From assembly GCF_017830045.1 (NCBI RefSeq), contig NZ_JAEDXU010000007.1:186001-250000 (forward strand): a stretch of 64,000 nt of DNA, read 5' to 3'. Each line of letters opens with the position of its first letter. Position 1 is the first letter of the stretch. Shown here piece after piece: positions 18,960 through 27,762 of this stretch. This DNA comes from Enterococcus larvae (GTDB lineage: Bacteria; Bacillota; Bacilli; Lactobacillales; Enterococcaceae). The notes under the pieces are model-generated. The model did no database searches. It was given only the letters and a program-made list of their open reading frames with translations, and was not told the DNA's origin. A program made the position numbers and the translations under genes.

Positions 18960-19602
18960 TTTTGGATTACTGGATGAACCAATAGAAATAATGACAACTA
19001 CAATGCTTGCTATTGAAGATGTTCAGGTTTTTGCAAATGTGATTAAATGGTTGTATCAATATGATGAACAAAGTGAATTAAAAGTATTCGATGAGAAATA
19101 TAAAACAGCCAAAGCCTCTGAATTAATGATTGTCACAGATATATTGGGATATGATGTCAATTCATCTGCTGTCTTGAAGTTGATTTATGCGGATTTAGAA
19201 GAGCAGTTGAATGAAAAACCAGAAGTGAAATCGATGATTGATAAGTTGACTGCCACAATTAGTGAATTGATTGGCTATGAGTTATTGGAGCATGAACTTG
19301 ATTTGGAAGAGGATGAGATTACTGTTCTGGAATTGTTCAAGGCTTTGGGAATCAAGATAGAAACACGAAGTGATACGATTTTTGAAAAGCTCATTGAAAT
19401 TATTCAGGTGTATAAGTATCTGTCGAAGAAGAGATTGCTTGTATTTGTTAATGTCTGTGCATATCTTACGAATGAGGAGCTTGCAGAATTGAGTGATTAT
19501 ATCTCGTTGTCTACTGTAGACGTGTTGTTTGTAGAACCAAGGAGAGTCGATACATTGCCGCAGTATGTTTTGGACGAGGACTATTTTTTACATGTAAATT
19601 AA
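18946..19602 (+). CDS. csn2: Csn2, type II-A adaptation protein
   Basis: This 218-residue protein is the short Csn2 form. It starts [15 protein letters not shown] and has the alpha/beta body and C-terminal [10 protein letters not shown] segment typical of the family. Csn2 makes a tetrameric ring that slides on free DNA ends and is needed for spacer acquisition with Cas1, Cas2 and Cas9. Its presence defines subtype II-A. Start ATG 18946 follows TTAGGAGA inside the cas2 end. Array 2's leader begins only about 60 bp after the stop, so one transcript could run into the array. Confidence 0.95.
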   Translation: MMKLNFGLLDEPIEIMTTTMLAIEDVQVFANVIKWLYQYDEQSELKVFDEKYKTAKASELMIVTDILGYDVNSSAVLKLIYADLEEQLNEKPEVKSMIDKLTATISELIGYELLEHELDLEEDEITVLELFKALGIKIETRSDTIFEKLIEIIQVYKYLSKKRLLVFVNVCAYLTNEELAELSDYISLSTVDVLFVEPRRVDTLPQYVLDEDYFLHVN

Positions 19603-19735
19603 ATGGTATAATAGAGGTAGTAAATTGACAATTGAATAAATAAAAACTCTTAATAAAGAGGCGTTCAAGACTGAAGTCTTGCTATGGACGAGTAGCGCGA
19701 TTACGAAATCTTGGGGAAGTAAAATTTTCTGCGAG
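19601..19735 (+). promoter_or_regulatory. CRISPR leader 2 with extended -10 promoter
   Basis: TGGTATAAT recurs here (TATAAT 19607-19612). Bases 19664-19735 are 71/72 identical to leader 1 and also end in CTGCGAG at the repeat junction. The more upstream leader DNA differs between the two arrays, so only the 72-bp core has been duplicated or conserved. Confidence 0.75.
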
Positions 19736-20299
19736 GTTTTAGAGCTATGCTGTTTTGAATGCTTCCAAAACCTTGTAGTCTTGATAGTCTTCTAGATAAG
19801 TGTTTTAGAGCTATGCTGTTTTGAATGCTTCCAAAACACTCCGTTTGCGAGAAAGACATCTTCAATTGTTTTAGAGCTATGCTGTTTTGAATGCTTCCAA
19901 AACATTAGGTAGCGCAATTAATCGACCGCTTAAGTTTTAGAGCTATGCTGTTTTGAATGCTTCCAAAACGCAAAATTAATAGTTTTTTTATCACCTGCTG
20001 TTTTAGAGCTATGCTGTTTTGAATGCTTCCAAAACCAATGCAAACGGGTCTATGGTTTTTGATACGTTTTAGAGCTATGCTGTTTTGAATGCTTCCAAAA
20101 CTGAAGTATTGTGTGTTGCTGGATTTATGCAGTTTTAGAGCTATGCTGTTTTGAATGCTTCCAAAACGCTGACCTGAGTGCGCTCCTTGCTGTTGTTGTT
20201 TTAGAGCTATGCTGTTTTGAATGCTTCCAAAACCTGCTTTATATTTCTATTATATCACACGTAGTTTTAGAGCTATGCTGTTTTGAATGCCTACCAAGT
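19736..20299 (+). CRISPR. Type II-A CRISPR array 2 (9 repeats, 8 spacers)
   Basis: Repeats start at 19736, 19802, 19868, 19934, 20000, 20066, 20132, 20198 and 20264, an exact 66-bp period with 30-bp spacers. The first eight are identical to the repeats of array 1. The ninth ends in GCCTACCAAGT instead of GCTTCCAAAAC, marking the old end. The array follows csn2 directly and both arrays are read in the same direction, so one Cas9-tracrRNA set serves both. Confidence 0.98.
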
Positions 20300-20349
20300 T
20301 AAAGCATATGATTGTTGTTGCTAAGCCGGAAAGGTGGTATCTGAATCTA

Positions 20350-20790
20350 ATGAAATCATTTACTTTCGTTATAAATAATACATCGTGGCAGCGTGCGGCC
20401 GCTCTTTTTGTTCGTATGAATGTGTTTGTGCTGGAAAGAAATATAGCAATCGAAGATGAGTTTGATGAGAATGATACAGATGGTACGACATATGCTGTCG
20501 CCTATAAAGACAATCTTCCTGTGGCAACTGCTAGATTTACACAGGTCAATGAGACTGCTGCGAAAATCACTCGGGTTGCAACGATGAAAGAATACAGAGG
20601 GTTTCATCTTGGCTCGAAGCTGATTCAACTAATGGAGGAGCATGCTGATTCTATGGGCGTGACGACGCTGGATATTCACTCGGAGTTAACGGCTGTTGAA
20701 TTTTATAAGAAGTGTGGTTATGTGCTGTCTTCAGAAATTTATCTGGAGGACGGCGTTGAGTGTCAGACCTTGACCAAGCAATTGAAATAG
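20350..20790 (+). CDS. GNAT-family N-acetyltransferase
   Basis: This protein of about 146 residues has the GNAT core: strand-4 ATARFTQVNETAAKITRVATMKEYRGFHLGSKLI with the acetyl-CoA pyrophosphate loop around RGFHLGS, then LDIHSELTAVEFYKKCGYV. It resembles ElaA/PhnO-like small acetyltransferases; the acceptor is unknown. I place the start at ATG 20350, after GGAAAGGTGG; the frame is open back into the last CRISPR repeat, which gives a false longer reading. It has no sign of CRISPR function and simply lies next to the array. Confidence 0.85.
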   Translation: MKSFTFVINNTSWQRAAALFVRMNVFVLERNIAIEDEFDENDTDGTTYAVAYKDNLPVATARFTQVNETAAKITRVATMKEYRGFHLGSKLIQLMEEHADSMGVTTLDIHSELTAVEFYKKCGYVLSSEIYLEDGVECQTLTKQLK

Positions 20791-20843
20791 AGTGTTGTGG
20801 TTAAAGGAAATTCATCTGACATATATCAAAAATATATAAAGAG

Positions 20844-21021
20844 AAGAGGTTGGACCAAAAGCAGGAGGTTCTGAGAATTAAGTAGGATTTCAAAGACTGG
20901 ACTCTTTAGATGGGAGCGTTCGATGAAATCGGAGCGAAGTGCAGAGTAGCTTTTGTTTCGCCGTCTATTCGTATTTAGAGTGTAGGATGATTTTCGTTTT
21001 GATTATTGTCCCGCACTTTTT
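20844..21021. repeat. Dispersed intergenic repeat copy R2 (diverged)
   Basis: GAAGAGGTTGGACCAAAAGC at one end and TCGCCGTCTATTCG plus TTGTCCCGCACTTTTTTT at the other recall the shared ends of the family (TTTTGACTCGCCGTTTATTCG; GTGGGACAATAAT). The middle has diverged. The distal T tract can terminate the acetyltransferase transcript. Confidence 0.55.
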
Positions 21022-21070
21022 TTGTTTATCAAAATTGACTTGCTTTAGTGTTTGGAAATGAAAATCAGGG

Positions 21071-21101
21071 TTGACCCTCACATGATGTGAGGCTTTATCA
21101 T
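21071..21101 (+). promoter_or_regulatory. MerR-type promoter: 19-bp spacer holding a dyad
   Basis: -35 TTGACC (21071-21076) and -10 TATCAT (21096-21101) are separated by 19 bp. Between and touching the -35 is a perfect inverted repeat CCTCACAT-G-ATGTGAGG (21076-21092). An over-long spacer with a central dyad is the hallmark of promoters activated by MerR-family regulators through DNA unwinding. It is 56 bp before the TrmO-UvrA-like gene. No MerR gene is in the window. Confidence 0.75.
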
Positions 21102-21156
21102 GGAGGAACACCGCTGGATTTCTCATGGAGAATCAGTAAATTCAAGGAGGTTTTCA

Positions 21157-24100
21157 ATGAGTACACATAAATTGATTGCTATTGGTACTGTGCACAGGCG
21201 AGGAAATCGTCTGGTTATTGAACTAAAGGAGGAACGATTGATTGCTGCGCTGAAGCATCTCTCCTTATTCAGTCATGGCACGCTGATTTTTAGTGATGGA
21301 ACTGGAAATTTACTGGTACGTGTGGCCAAACTGGAAGAAGTTGACGAAAAAAAAGGTCAGATCAGTCTAGCTGTTGACTGCGGTTTGTTGGAAGGCAACG
21401 TGCTCTATGACATCAAACCTTATATGCCCTGTGAAGACCGGATTGCTGTAGCTGATAGTGATGACAGGGAAGATGAATATTCAGATAAGGCTAAGGAAGC
21501 TGGCGGCTTTGATCAGCTTGATCTTTCCAGTGCAGGAACGATCAGAAAAAAACAAAATCGCTATTTTCTTTATCCTGAAGATTTTGAAGGCTTTGTATCT
21601 GTGAGTAAAGAGAGTAAGTATCTCAAGGTTTTATGGTGGTTTTCCCGTTTTGACAAGAAGGAGTATCGACGAATTGTACAAGGTGAGCCTCCTTATGAAC
21701 AGGCGCCACGCAGTGGTATATTTGCTACGCGTTCCCCTGTGCGTCCCAATCCAATTGCCTTAACAGTTGTACAAATCATTTCTATCAATCAGGAGGAGCA
21801 ATCGATTGAAGTGGCGGGACTGGATTGTTTTGATAAAACACCGTTGGTTGGTATCAGACCCTACATACCGTCAATCGATAAGGTAAACGATTCTTCTGTT
21901 CCCTCTTGGTTGGCTCATTGGCCGAATCACAAGGATATGGCATTGCCGATAACGGACGGTGAAATCATTTTAGATGATCGTGAGACCGAGTTGCTGGATG
22001 CTTATTTACAGTTGGAGAGCCTGGAAACACCTTTGCTGGACTTTGATGAGCAGGAAATCAAAAAAAGAGATAAGAAGGCGATTGCGGTTTATGGTGCAAG
22101 ACAAAATAATCTGAAGAATGTGCATGCTGTGCTACCGAAAGAAAAGATAGTTGCTGTAGCCGGGGTCAGCGGTAGTGGGAAATCCAGCTTCGCTTTTGAT
22201 ACATTATATGCAGAAAGTCGTCTGCGTCTTTCTGAAACGATGGACAGTCTGGAAAAGCCGGAGGTTGATACGATTACAGGATTGCCGCCAGCTGTAGCGA
22301 TTGCTCAACGATCTATTGGACGCAATCCACGATCGACAGTGGGGACATTTACTGGTATTCAGGATCGCTTACGGTTGTTGTATGCTGCAATTGGACATCG
22401 GCATTGTCCGAAATGCGGCAAAGCGGTGCGTCCTAAAAGCCGAGATGAGCTGGTTGAAATCGTGAATCATTTAGCTTTAGAGCACAAGTTGAAGTTCCTT
22501 TCTTATAAAGATATGAAGATCATTTCGCTGGCGGAGCAAGCACAGAAAATAGTGTGGGAAACATATGTGGATCAGGCTTTGGATGCTGGAAAAGGTGCAT
22601 TCTATCTAGTGATAGATGACAACGAACCGATCTTGTTGCAAACGCGGGAGATGTGCTACCATTGTGAAACGATTCTATTTGAGATGTCACCAGCCGTTTT
22701 CAGCTTCAACAATCCGGAGAGCATGTGCGGCGCATGTAATGGTTTAGGGAAAACGGTCGATATCGATCCGGCATTAGTTGTGGCACATCCGGAAGTATCC
22801 CTATTGGATGGTGCGTCTGATTACTGGGGAGATGTTCGCTCTTTCAGGAAAAAACCAACGGCGAACTGGATGCGCGGCGAGCTTCTCGCTCTCGCGGATA
22901 AAATGGAGATAGACCTTGAACAGCCTTGGACTCAGCTTCCAGAAGAATTTCGCCAAATTGCTCTATATGGAAGTGGTGAAATGGAGGTTTCCTGGAGTTA
23001 TGTGCATCCGAAAAATGGGCGCAGCGGTACAATCACTCGAGTGGTTGAAGGAGCAATTCCTGTGCTGAACAGACTGCTGAAAAAAGGCGGCAGTACAGCG
23101 GAGCAAATCACAGCTTCCTATATGCAGGCGGTGGCATGTCCTGTTTGTCAGGGGGAACGGCTTGCACGAGAGGGACGAATGGTCACTGTGGCAGGGCTTC
23201 GCTACCCGAAAATTACCGCAATGACCGTAACAGACGTACTTCATTGGGTGGAGTCATTGCCTGAGGCTTTGACGTTTCATGAGCAAGAGCTTAGTAGTGC
23301 CTTGCTAAAAGATATCCATCAAAAGACAGTCTACTTGAAAGAGGTGGGGCTTGCCTATCTTACATTAGACCGGACGATCCCGACACTTTCAGGGGGAGAG
23401 CTGCAACGGCTGAAGTTAGTTGCTCAAATGGGGATAGGGCTATCCGGTTTGCTGTATGTGATGGACGAACCGACGGCAGGACTGCATCCAAGGAATTATT
23501 CAAACATCCTGCATTCATTGCACAGACTGAAAGAGGAAGGCAATACGATACTGGTTGTAGAGCATGAGGAGACCGTTCTACAGACGGCAGACTGGCTGCT
23601 TGAATTTGGTCCAGGTGCAGGACAACATGGTGGAGAGCTTATCTGGCAAGGCGATCCGAAACTGCTTCAGGCTGGGGAAACTCAAACAGCACAGTACTTG
23701 ACTGGGAGAAAGAGCATCCTGATTGATCGACCGAAGCTGAGTGACGGAACCAAATGGATACAGGTGGAGAAGGCACAGGGAAATAATTTGAAGGAAATCA
23801 ATGTTCAGTTTCCTAAAGGGTACATGACCTGCATTACTGGCGTCAGCGGCTCAGGGAAGAGCACATTGGCTGAAAAGGTACTTATTCCGGCTATAGAAGC
23901 ACAGCTGAATAAGGAGCCTACACAACGTTATTGTCAGCAAATCATCGGAGCAGAAAATATTCAGCAAATCGTTTATGCTTCTCAAGCATCTATTGTTGGG
24001 AACAAGCGCTCGATTCTTGCAACATTTATCGGTTTGCTTGACGAGCTTCGTCCATTATTTGCAGCACTTCAACAGGCAAAAGAAGCGCAATTGAGTGCTT

Positions 24101-24750
24101 CGGCATTCAGCTTCAACAGTAAAGAAGGGCAATGTGATGCGTGTAAAGGTGAGGGGATTCAGACGATTGTTGTCCCATTTTCGGCGGATATAGCGGCGGT
24201 GTGCCCGCTTTGTCATGGCAAACGTTACAAAAACCATGTATTGGCTGTTCATTATGAGGGCAAGAATATTTTTGAGGTATTAGAATTGCAAGTAGAAGAA
24301 GCCCTGCTCTTTTTTGAGGGAAATAAAAAAATAACGGCAATCCTACAAACACTTTGTAGGGTTGGGCTTGGGTACCTCAAGCTCGGTCAAGGGATTCGTA
24401 CTCTGTCAGGCGGAGAGTCGCAACGGATGAAGCTAGCGAGGGTTCTTTGTAAAAAGCCGTCAGAAAAGATGCTTTATGTGCTGGATGAACCGACCTCCGG
24501 ACTACATTTTTCTGATATTCAAAATTTATTGGAGCTGTTTTCTGCATTGGCAGATGCCGGTCATACTGTACTTATCATTGAACACAATAAGCATGTCATT
24601 CGTAATGTAGACTGGATCATCGATCTGGGACCGGAAGGCGGCAATGCTGGCGGTAATCTCGTTGTTCAGGGAACTCCACAAACAGTCATGGCTTGCGACC
24701 ATAGCTATACTGGAGCGTTTCTTAAAGGACAATTACAAAATGAGCAGTGA
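21157..24750 (+). CDS. TrmO-domain / UvrA-like ABC ATPase fusion protein
   Basis: This 1197-residue protein starts at ATG 21157 after AAGGAGG. Residues about 130-260 form a TrmO/TsaA-like domain (PRSGIFATRSPVRPNPIALT, then TPLVGIRPYIP), which in TrmO methylates t6A37 of tRNA using SAM. Residues 1-100 end in a similar YDIKPYMP, as if a partial copy. From about residue 310 it is UvrA-like: two Walker A motifs GVSGSGKSS and GVSGSGKST, two signatures LSGGELQRLKL and LSGGESQRMKL, and several CXXC pairs for zinc (CPKCGK, CGACNG, CPVCQG, CDACKG, CPLCHG). UvrA-like paralogues are linked to DNA-damage or drug tolerance. The fusion and the MerR-type promoter suggest inducible resistance; that is inference. 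Confidence 0.85.
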   Translation: MSTHKLIAIGTVHRRGNRLVIELKEERLIAALKHLSLFSHGTLIFSDGTGNLLVRVAKLEEVDEKKGQISLAVDCGLLEGNVLYDIKPYMPCEDRIAVADSDDREDEYSDKAKEAGGFDQLDLSSAGTIRKKQNRYFLYPEDFEGFVSVSKESKYLKVLWWFSRFDKKEYRRIVQGEPPYEQAPRSGIFATRSPVRPNPIALTVVQIISINQEEQSIEVAGLDCFDKTPLVGIRPYIPSIDKVNDSSVPSWLAHWPNHKDMALPITDGEIILDDRETELLDAYLQLESLETPLLDFDEQEIKKRDKKAIAVYGARQNNLKNVHAVLPKEKIVAVAGVSGSGKSSFAFDTLYAESRLRLSETMDSLEKPEVDTITGLPPAVAIAQRSIGRNPRSTVGTFTGIQDRLRLLYAAIGHRHCPKCGKAVRPKSRDELVEIVNHLALEHKLKFLSYKDMKIISLAEQAQKIVWETYVDQALDAGKGAFYLVIDDNEPILLQTREMCYHCETILFEMSPAVFSFNNPESMCGACNGLGKTVDIDPALVVAHPEVSLLDGASDYWGDVRSFRKKPTANWMRGELLALADKMEIDLEQPWTQLPEEFRQIALYGSGEMEVSWSYVHPKNGRSGTITRVVEGAIPVLNRLLKKGGSTAEQITASYMQAVACPVCQGERLAREGRMVTVAGLRYPKITAMTVTDVLHWVESLPEALTFHEQELSSALLKDIHQKTVYLKEVGLAYLTLDRTIPTLSGGELQRLKLVAQMGIGLSGLLYVMDEPTAGLHPRNYSNILHSLHRLKEEGNTILVVEHEETVLQTADWLLEFGPGAGQHGGELIWQGDPKLLQAGETQTAQYLTGRKSILIDRPKLSDGTKWIQVEKAQGNNLKEINVQFPKGYMTCITGVSGSGKSTLAEKVLIPAIEAQLNKEPTQRYCQQIIGAENIQQIVYASQASIVGNKRSILATFIGLLDELRPLFAALQQAKEAQLSASAFSFNSKEGQCDACKGEGIQTIVVPFSADIAAVCPLCHGKRYKNHVLAVHYEGKNIFEVLELQVEEALLFFEGNKKITAILQTLCRVGLGYLKLGQGIRTLSGGESQRMKLARVLCKKPSEKMLYVLDEPTSGLHFSDIQNLLELFSALADAGHTVLIIEHNKHVIRNVDWIIDLGPEGGNAGGNLVVQGTPQTVMACDHSYTGAFLKGQLQNEQ

Positions 24751-24813
24751 ATGACTGAGCAGTTGAAATAAATTAGAGATTCAATAAACTGAAACAATAG
24801 CTAAAATAGCAAG

Positions 24814-24848
24814 AAAGGTACCTCGGAAAATTCGGGTGTGCCTTTTTG
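24814..24848 (+). terminator. Rho-independent terminator after the TrmO-UvrA gene
   Basis: AAAGGTACCTCG pairs with CGGGTGTGCCTTT around AAAATT and is followed by a T run. It ends the upstream transcript before the LysR gene. Confidence 0.65.
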
Positions 24849-24982
24849 CTGTATACCGCAAATCTAAAAAGAAGTTTAAACGATTCTCGATACCATCAAT
24901 GAGTAGAAGAAATGAACACTTATGGGTGATTAAATGATAAACTATGAGGAGAAGAATGAAATAAAAAGATGAGGTGAACGGC

Positions 24983-25873
24983 GTGCTGTTGAATCAAATG
25001 AAGTATTTTGTAGCTGTTGTTGAGCATAATAGTTTTACAGAAGCGGCGGCAGCTTCGTTTATTTCTCAATCGGCCATTTCTCAGCAAATCCAATCATTGG
25101 AAGAGGAACTGGGGGTCGAGCTGCTTCACCGCAAGCATCGAAGTTTTCAGATGACACCGGCGGGGGAGCATTTCTATCGGCAAAGTAAGCTTCTTTTAGC
25201 TGATATCACAAAGTTAAAAAGAGAGACGATCCAAATCGGTGAAAGTAAAGAGTCACAGTTGAAAATTGGTTATTTACGTGTGTATGGCGGATTGGAGCTG
25301 CATGAAGCGGTTGCAGTGTTTTCCGAGCGCTATCCGGAGATCTCCTTGAGTATCATCAACGGCACTCATGAGGAACTGTATCATGAACTGCGTCAGAAGA
25401 GTGTAGATATCGTATTAAGTGACCAACGTCGAGCGTTTTCAGAGGACTACATGAACGTGGAGCTGGTGCGATCTGAGATGTACGCAGAGTTATCAATAAG
25501 AAATCCTTTGAGTCGTCAAACAGAGCTTACATTGACAGAGCTGAAAGATATACCCTGTATTTTGATTGCGACAAAGGAACAACAGGCAATTGAGGAAGAT
25601 TACTATAAACATACCTTGGGCTTCAGAGGGAACTTCTTGTTTGCTGAAAGTCTGGATGAAGGCAGGCTGTTAGTAGCTGGGAATAGAGGATTCTTACCAA
25701 TCGAGAGTGTAGGGACCTTGCCTCAGCCTGTGGGAACGATCCGACGAATCCCTCTGGTAAAGGATCAGGCAGCGATCACAAGAAAATACTGTGCCTTTTG
25801 GCAGAAGAAGCGCAGTAATTACTATATCGAAGAATTTGCGGAGCTTCTAAAGGAATTGCTGATAAAAGAATAG
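24983..25873 (+). CDS. LysR-family transcriptional regulator
   Basis: This 296-residue protein has an N-terminal winged helix (MKYFVAVVEHNSFTEAAAASF then SQSAISQQIQSLEEELG) and a LysR substrate-binding domain. I use GTG 24983 because GATGAGGTGA precedes it at normal spacing and LysR proteins begin a few residues before the conserved QMKYF. The gene is followed by a terminator and then, in the same direction, by four oxidoreductase-type genes that are probably its targets. The inducer is unknown. Confidence 0.9.
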   Translation: MLLNQMKYFVAVVEHNSFTEAAAASFISQSAISQQIQSLEEELGVELLHRKHRSFQMTPAGEHFYRQSKLLLADITKLKRETIQIGESKESQLKIGYLRVYGGLELHEAVAVFSERYPEISLSIINGTHEELYHELRQKSVDIVLSDQRRAFSEDYMNVELVRSEMYAELSIRNPLSRQTELTLTELKDIPCILIATKEQQAIEEDYYKHTLGFRGNFLFAESLDEGRLLVAGNRGFLPIESVGTLPQPVGTIRRIPLVKDQAAITRKYCAFWQKKRSNYYIEEFAELLKELLIKE

Positions 25874-25889
25874 CGTAACGGGCTGTGAT

Positions 25890-25942
25890 AAGCATGAATG
25901 AGAGCAAGTAGTCTCATGATGGCTGTCACAGCTCTTTTTGTG
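25890..25942 (+). terminator. Terminator after the LysR gene
   Basis: GGGCTGTGATA pairs with GGCTGTCACAGCTC-type sequence and is followed by TTTTT. The stem also contains AGAGCAAGTAGTCTC. It separates regulator from the following genes. Confidence 0.6.
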
Positions 25943-26124
25943 AAGGAAATAGTCGCTGATAAAGAGAAACTGAACGGGTGTGTTCCTAGTGTTCAGCTGT
26001 AACATCATTCGTTTCTTCACATAAGTAAAACTTATGCAAACCATTATTAATGGAAATTGCTGTCAGTTGTCAAAGGAGTAAAATGAAGGTAATCATAAAA
26101 CAAGTGAGAAGCGAGGACAAATCA

Positions 26125-26898
26125 ATGAGTATGACAGATAAAGCGAAAGAGTATCACGACCGAATGTTTCCTGATTACCAATCAACTTTTCTTGCTACAG
26201 ATCCTGAGTTTATTGAGTTATTTGATAATTTTACTTTTGATGAAGTGGTAAATAGTGATGATTTAGAAGACAAGACACGAATGCAGGCAATTTTAGCTGT
26301 TTTGATCGGTTGCCAGGGGATCGATGAATACCGAGCGATGCTGGGAGCAGCATTGAACTTTGATGTGACACCTGTAGAGGTAAAGGAAATCGTTTATCAG
26401 GCAGTTCCGTATTTAGGGATTGGTCGTGTATTTCCGTTTCTGAAAGTGACAAATGAGGTGTTGCAGGAGCAAGGTGTTTCTCTGCCGCTGACAAATCAAG
26501 GAACAACCATACGAGAGAATCGACTGGAAAAAGGGGAAGCAGTTCAGATAGAAATTTTTGGAGAAAGTATGAGAGGGTTTGCTCATTCCGGTCCGAAAGA
26601 GAGCCGTCATATCAATTATTGGCTGACAGATAATTGCTTCGGCGATTTTTATACAAGAACCGGTTTAGGGATTCAGCAAAGAGAGATGCTTACATTTTGC
26701 TATCTGGCGGCGCAAGGGGGATGTGAACCTCAGTTGACCGCACATGCAGCAGCAAATATGAAGATCGGCAATGACAAGAGATTTCTAATAAAGATTATCT
26801 CCCAGTGTCTTCCTTTTATTGGCTATCCGAGAAGCTTGAATGCACTACGTTGCCTGAATGAAGCCGCAGAGTCAATGAACAACAGAGGGGAGAAATGA
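26125..26898 (+). CDS. Carboxymuconolactone decarboxylase family protein (two CMD units)
   Basis: This 257-residue protein holds two CMD/AhpD-like helical units: the first around DKTRMQAILAVLIGCQGIDEYRA, the second around QQREMLTFCYLAAQGGCEPQL. The second contains a Cys in TFCYLA and another in GGCEP rather than a strict CXXC. CMD proteins act as decarboxylases or alkylhydroperoxidase-like thiol enzymes; neither can be chosen here. ATG 26125 after GCGAGGA is preferred; ATG 26083 after AAAGGAG is possible. It leads the LysR-linked group and overlaps nothing; the next gene starts immediately after the stop. Confidence 0.82.
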   Translation: MSMTDKAKEYHDRMFPDYQSTFLATDPEFIELFDNFTFDEVVNSDDLEDKTRMQAILAVLIGCQGIDEYRAMLGAALNFDVTPVEVKEIVYQAVPYLGIGRVFPFLKVTNEVLQEQGVSLPLTNQGTTIRENRLEKGEAVQIEIFGESMRGFAHSGPKESRHINYWLTDNCFGDFYTRTGLGIQQREMLTFCYLAAQGGCEPQLTAHAAANMKIGNDKRFLIKIISQCLPFIGYPRSLNALRCLNEAAESMNNRGEK

Positions 26899-27735
26899 AT
26901 GATGCAAAAGACATGGTTGATTACTGGTGTAAGTAGTGGTTTTGGCTTAGAACTGACAAAGCAGTTGTTGGCAAAGGGCGATAGAGTTATTGGAACCGTT
27001 CGTAATGATGAACATGTACTGGCGTTGATGCAGCAATACCCGGAAACCTTTTTCCGATATTTTCTGGATATGACAGATACAGCAGCAATCAAGGCTTTAG
27101 TAGAAAACGTTTTTGCTTCTCTTGGCACAATTGATGTGGTCATTAGTAATGCCGGCTATGGATTGTTTGGTGCAGCCGAAGAAGTGAGTGATCAAGAAGT
27201 CATACAGATCATTGAGACTAATTTAGTTGGATCGATCCAACTGATCAGGGCAGTGATTCCATATTTTCGAAAACAAAAGCATGGACGCTTCATTCAGATT
27301 TCCTCTTATGGAGGGCAAGTGGCATTTCCGGGAAATTCGATGTATCATGCGACGAAATGGGGGATCGAAGGCTTTTGTGAATCTGCAGCACAGGAGCTGG
27401 CTCCTTTTAATATAGGGATGACGATCATAGAGCCAGGTGGAGCAAGAACAGAATTTCGTTACGGAAGTGCCAAGGTAGCGAAGCTGATGCCTGAATATAA
27501 CGGCAATCCTGCCCATGCATTTTTACCGATGCTGGACGAGGCAAATGGAGCAGCACCGGGCGATCCAAAGAAAATGGCTGCTCAAATCATTGAAAGTGCG
27601 GAAATTGAACCAGCGCCTTTGCGGCTTGTATTAGGCTCGCAAGCGTTGGAAAGTACAATCAGTGTGCTGCAAACGCGAATTGCTGATTTTGACAAACAAA
27701 GAGAATCAGCTGCATCAACAGATTTTGTTGAGTAA
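26899..27735 (+). CDS. Short-chain dehydrogenase/reductase
   Basis: This 278-residue SDR has the NADP-binding start TWLITGVSSGFGLE, the NAG motif SNAGYGLFG, catalytic Ser in ISSYGG, and the YHATK pair (Tyr and Lys of the active site) followed by GIEGFCE. The post-active-site IEPGGARTEF is typical of classical SDRs. It reduces a carbonyl using NAD(P)H; the substrate is unknown. The ATG is one base after the previous TGA, so the two are translationally coupled. Confidence 0.9.
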   Translation: MMQKTWLITGVSSGFGLELTKQLLAKGDRVIGTVRNDEHVLALMQQYPETFFRYFLDMTDTAAIKALVENVFASLGTIDVVISNAGYGLFGAAEEVSDQEVIQIIETNLVGSIQLIRAVIPYFRKQKHGRFIQISSYGGQVAFPGNSMYHATKWGIEGFCESAAQELAPFNIGMTIIEPGGARTEFRYGSAKVAKLMPEYNGNPAHAFLPMLDEANGAAPGDPKKMAAQIIESAEIEPAPLRLVLGSQALESTISVLQTRIADFDKQRESAASTDFVE

Positions 27736-27762
27736 CTGAAAAAGAAATAGGGGGAATAAGTA

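Noticed and set aside
20111-20302. Open frame within array 2
   Set aside because: It also translates the repeats.
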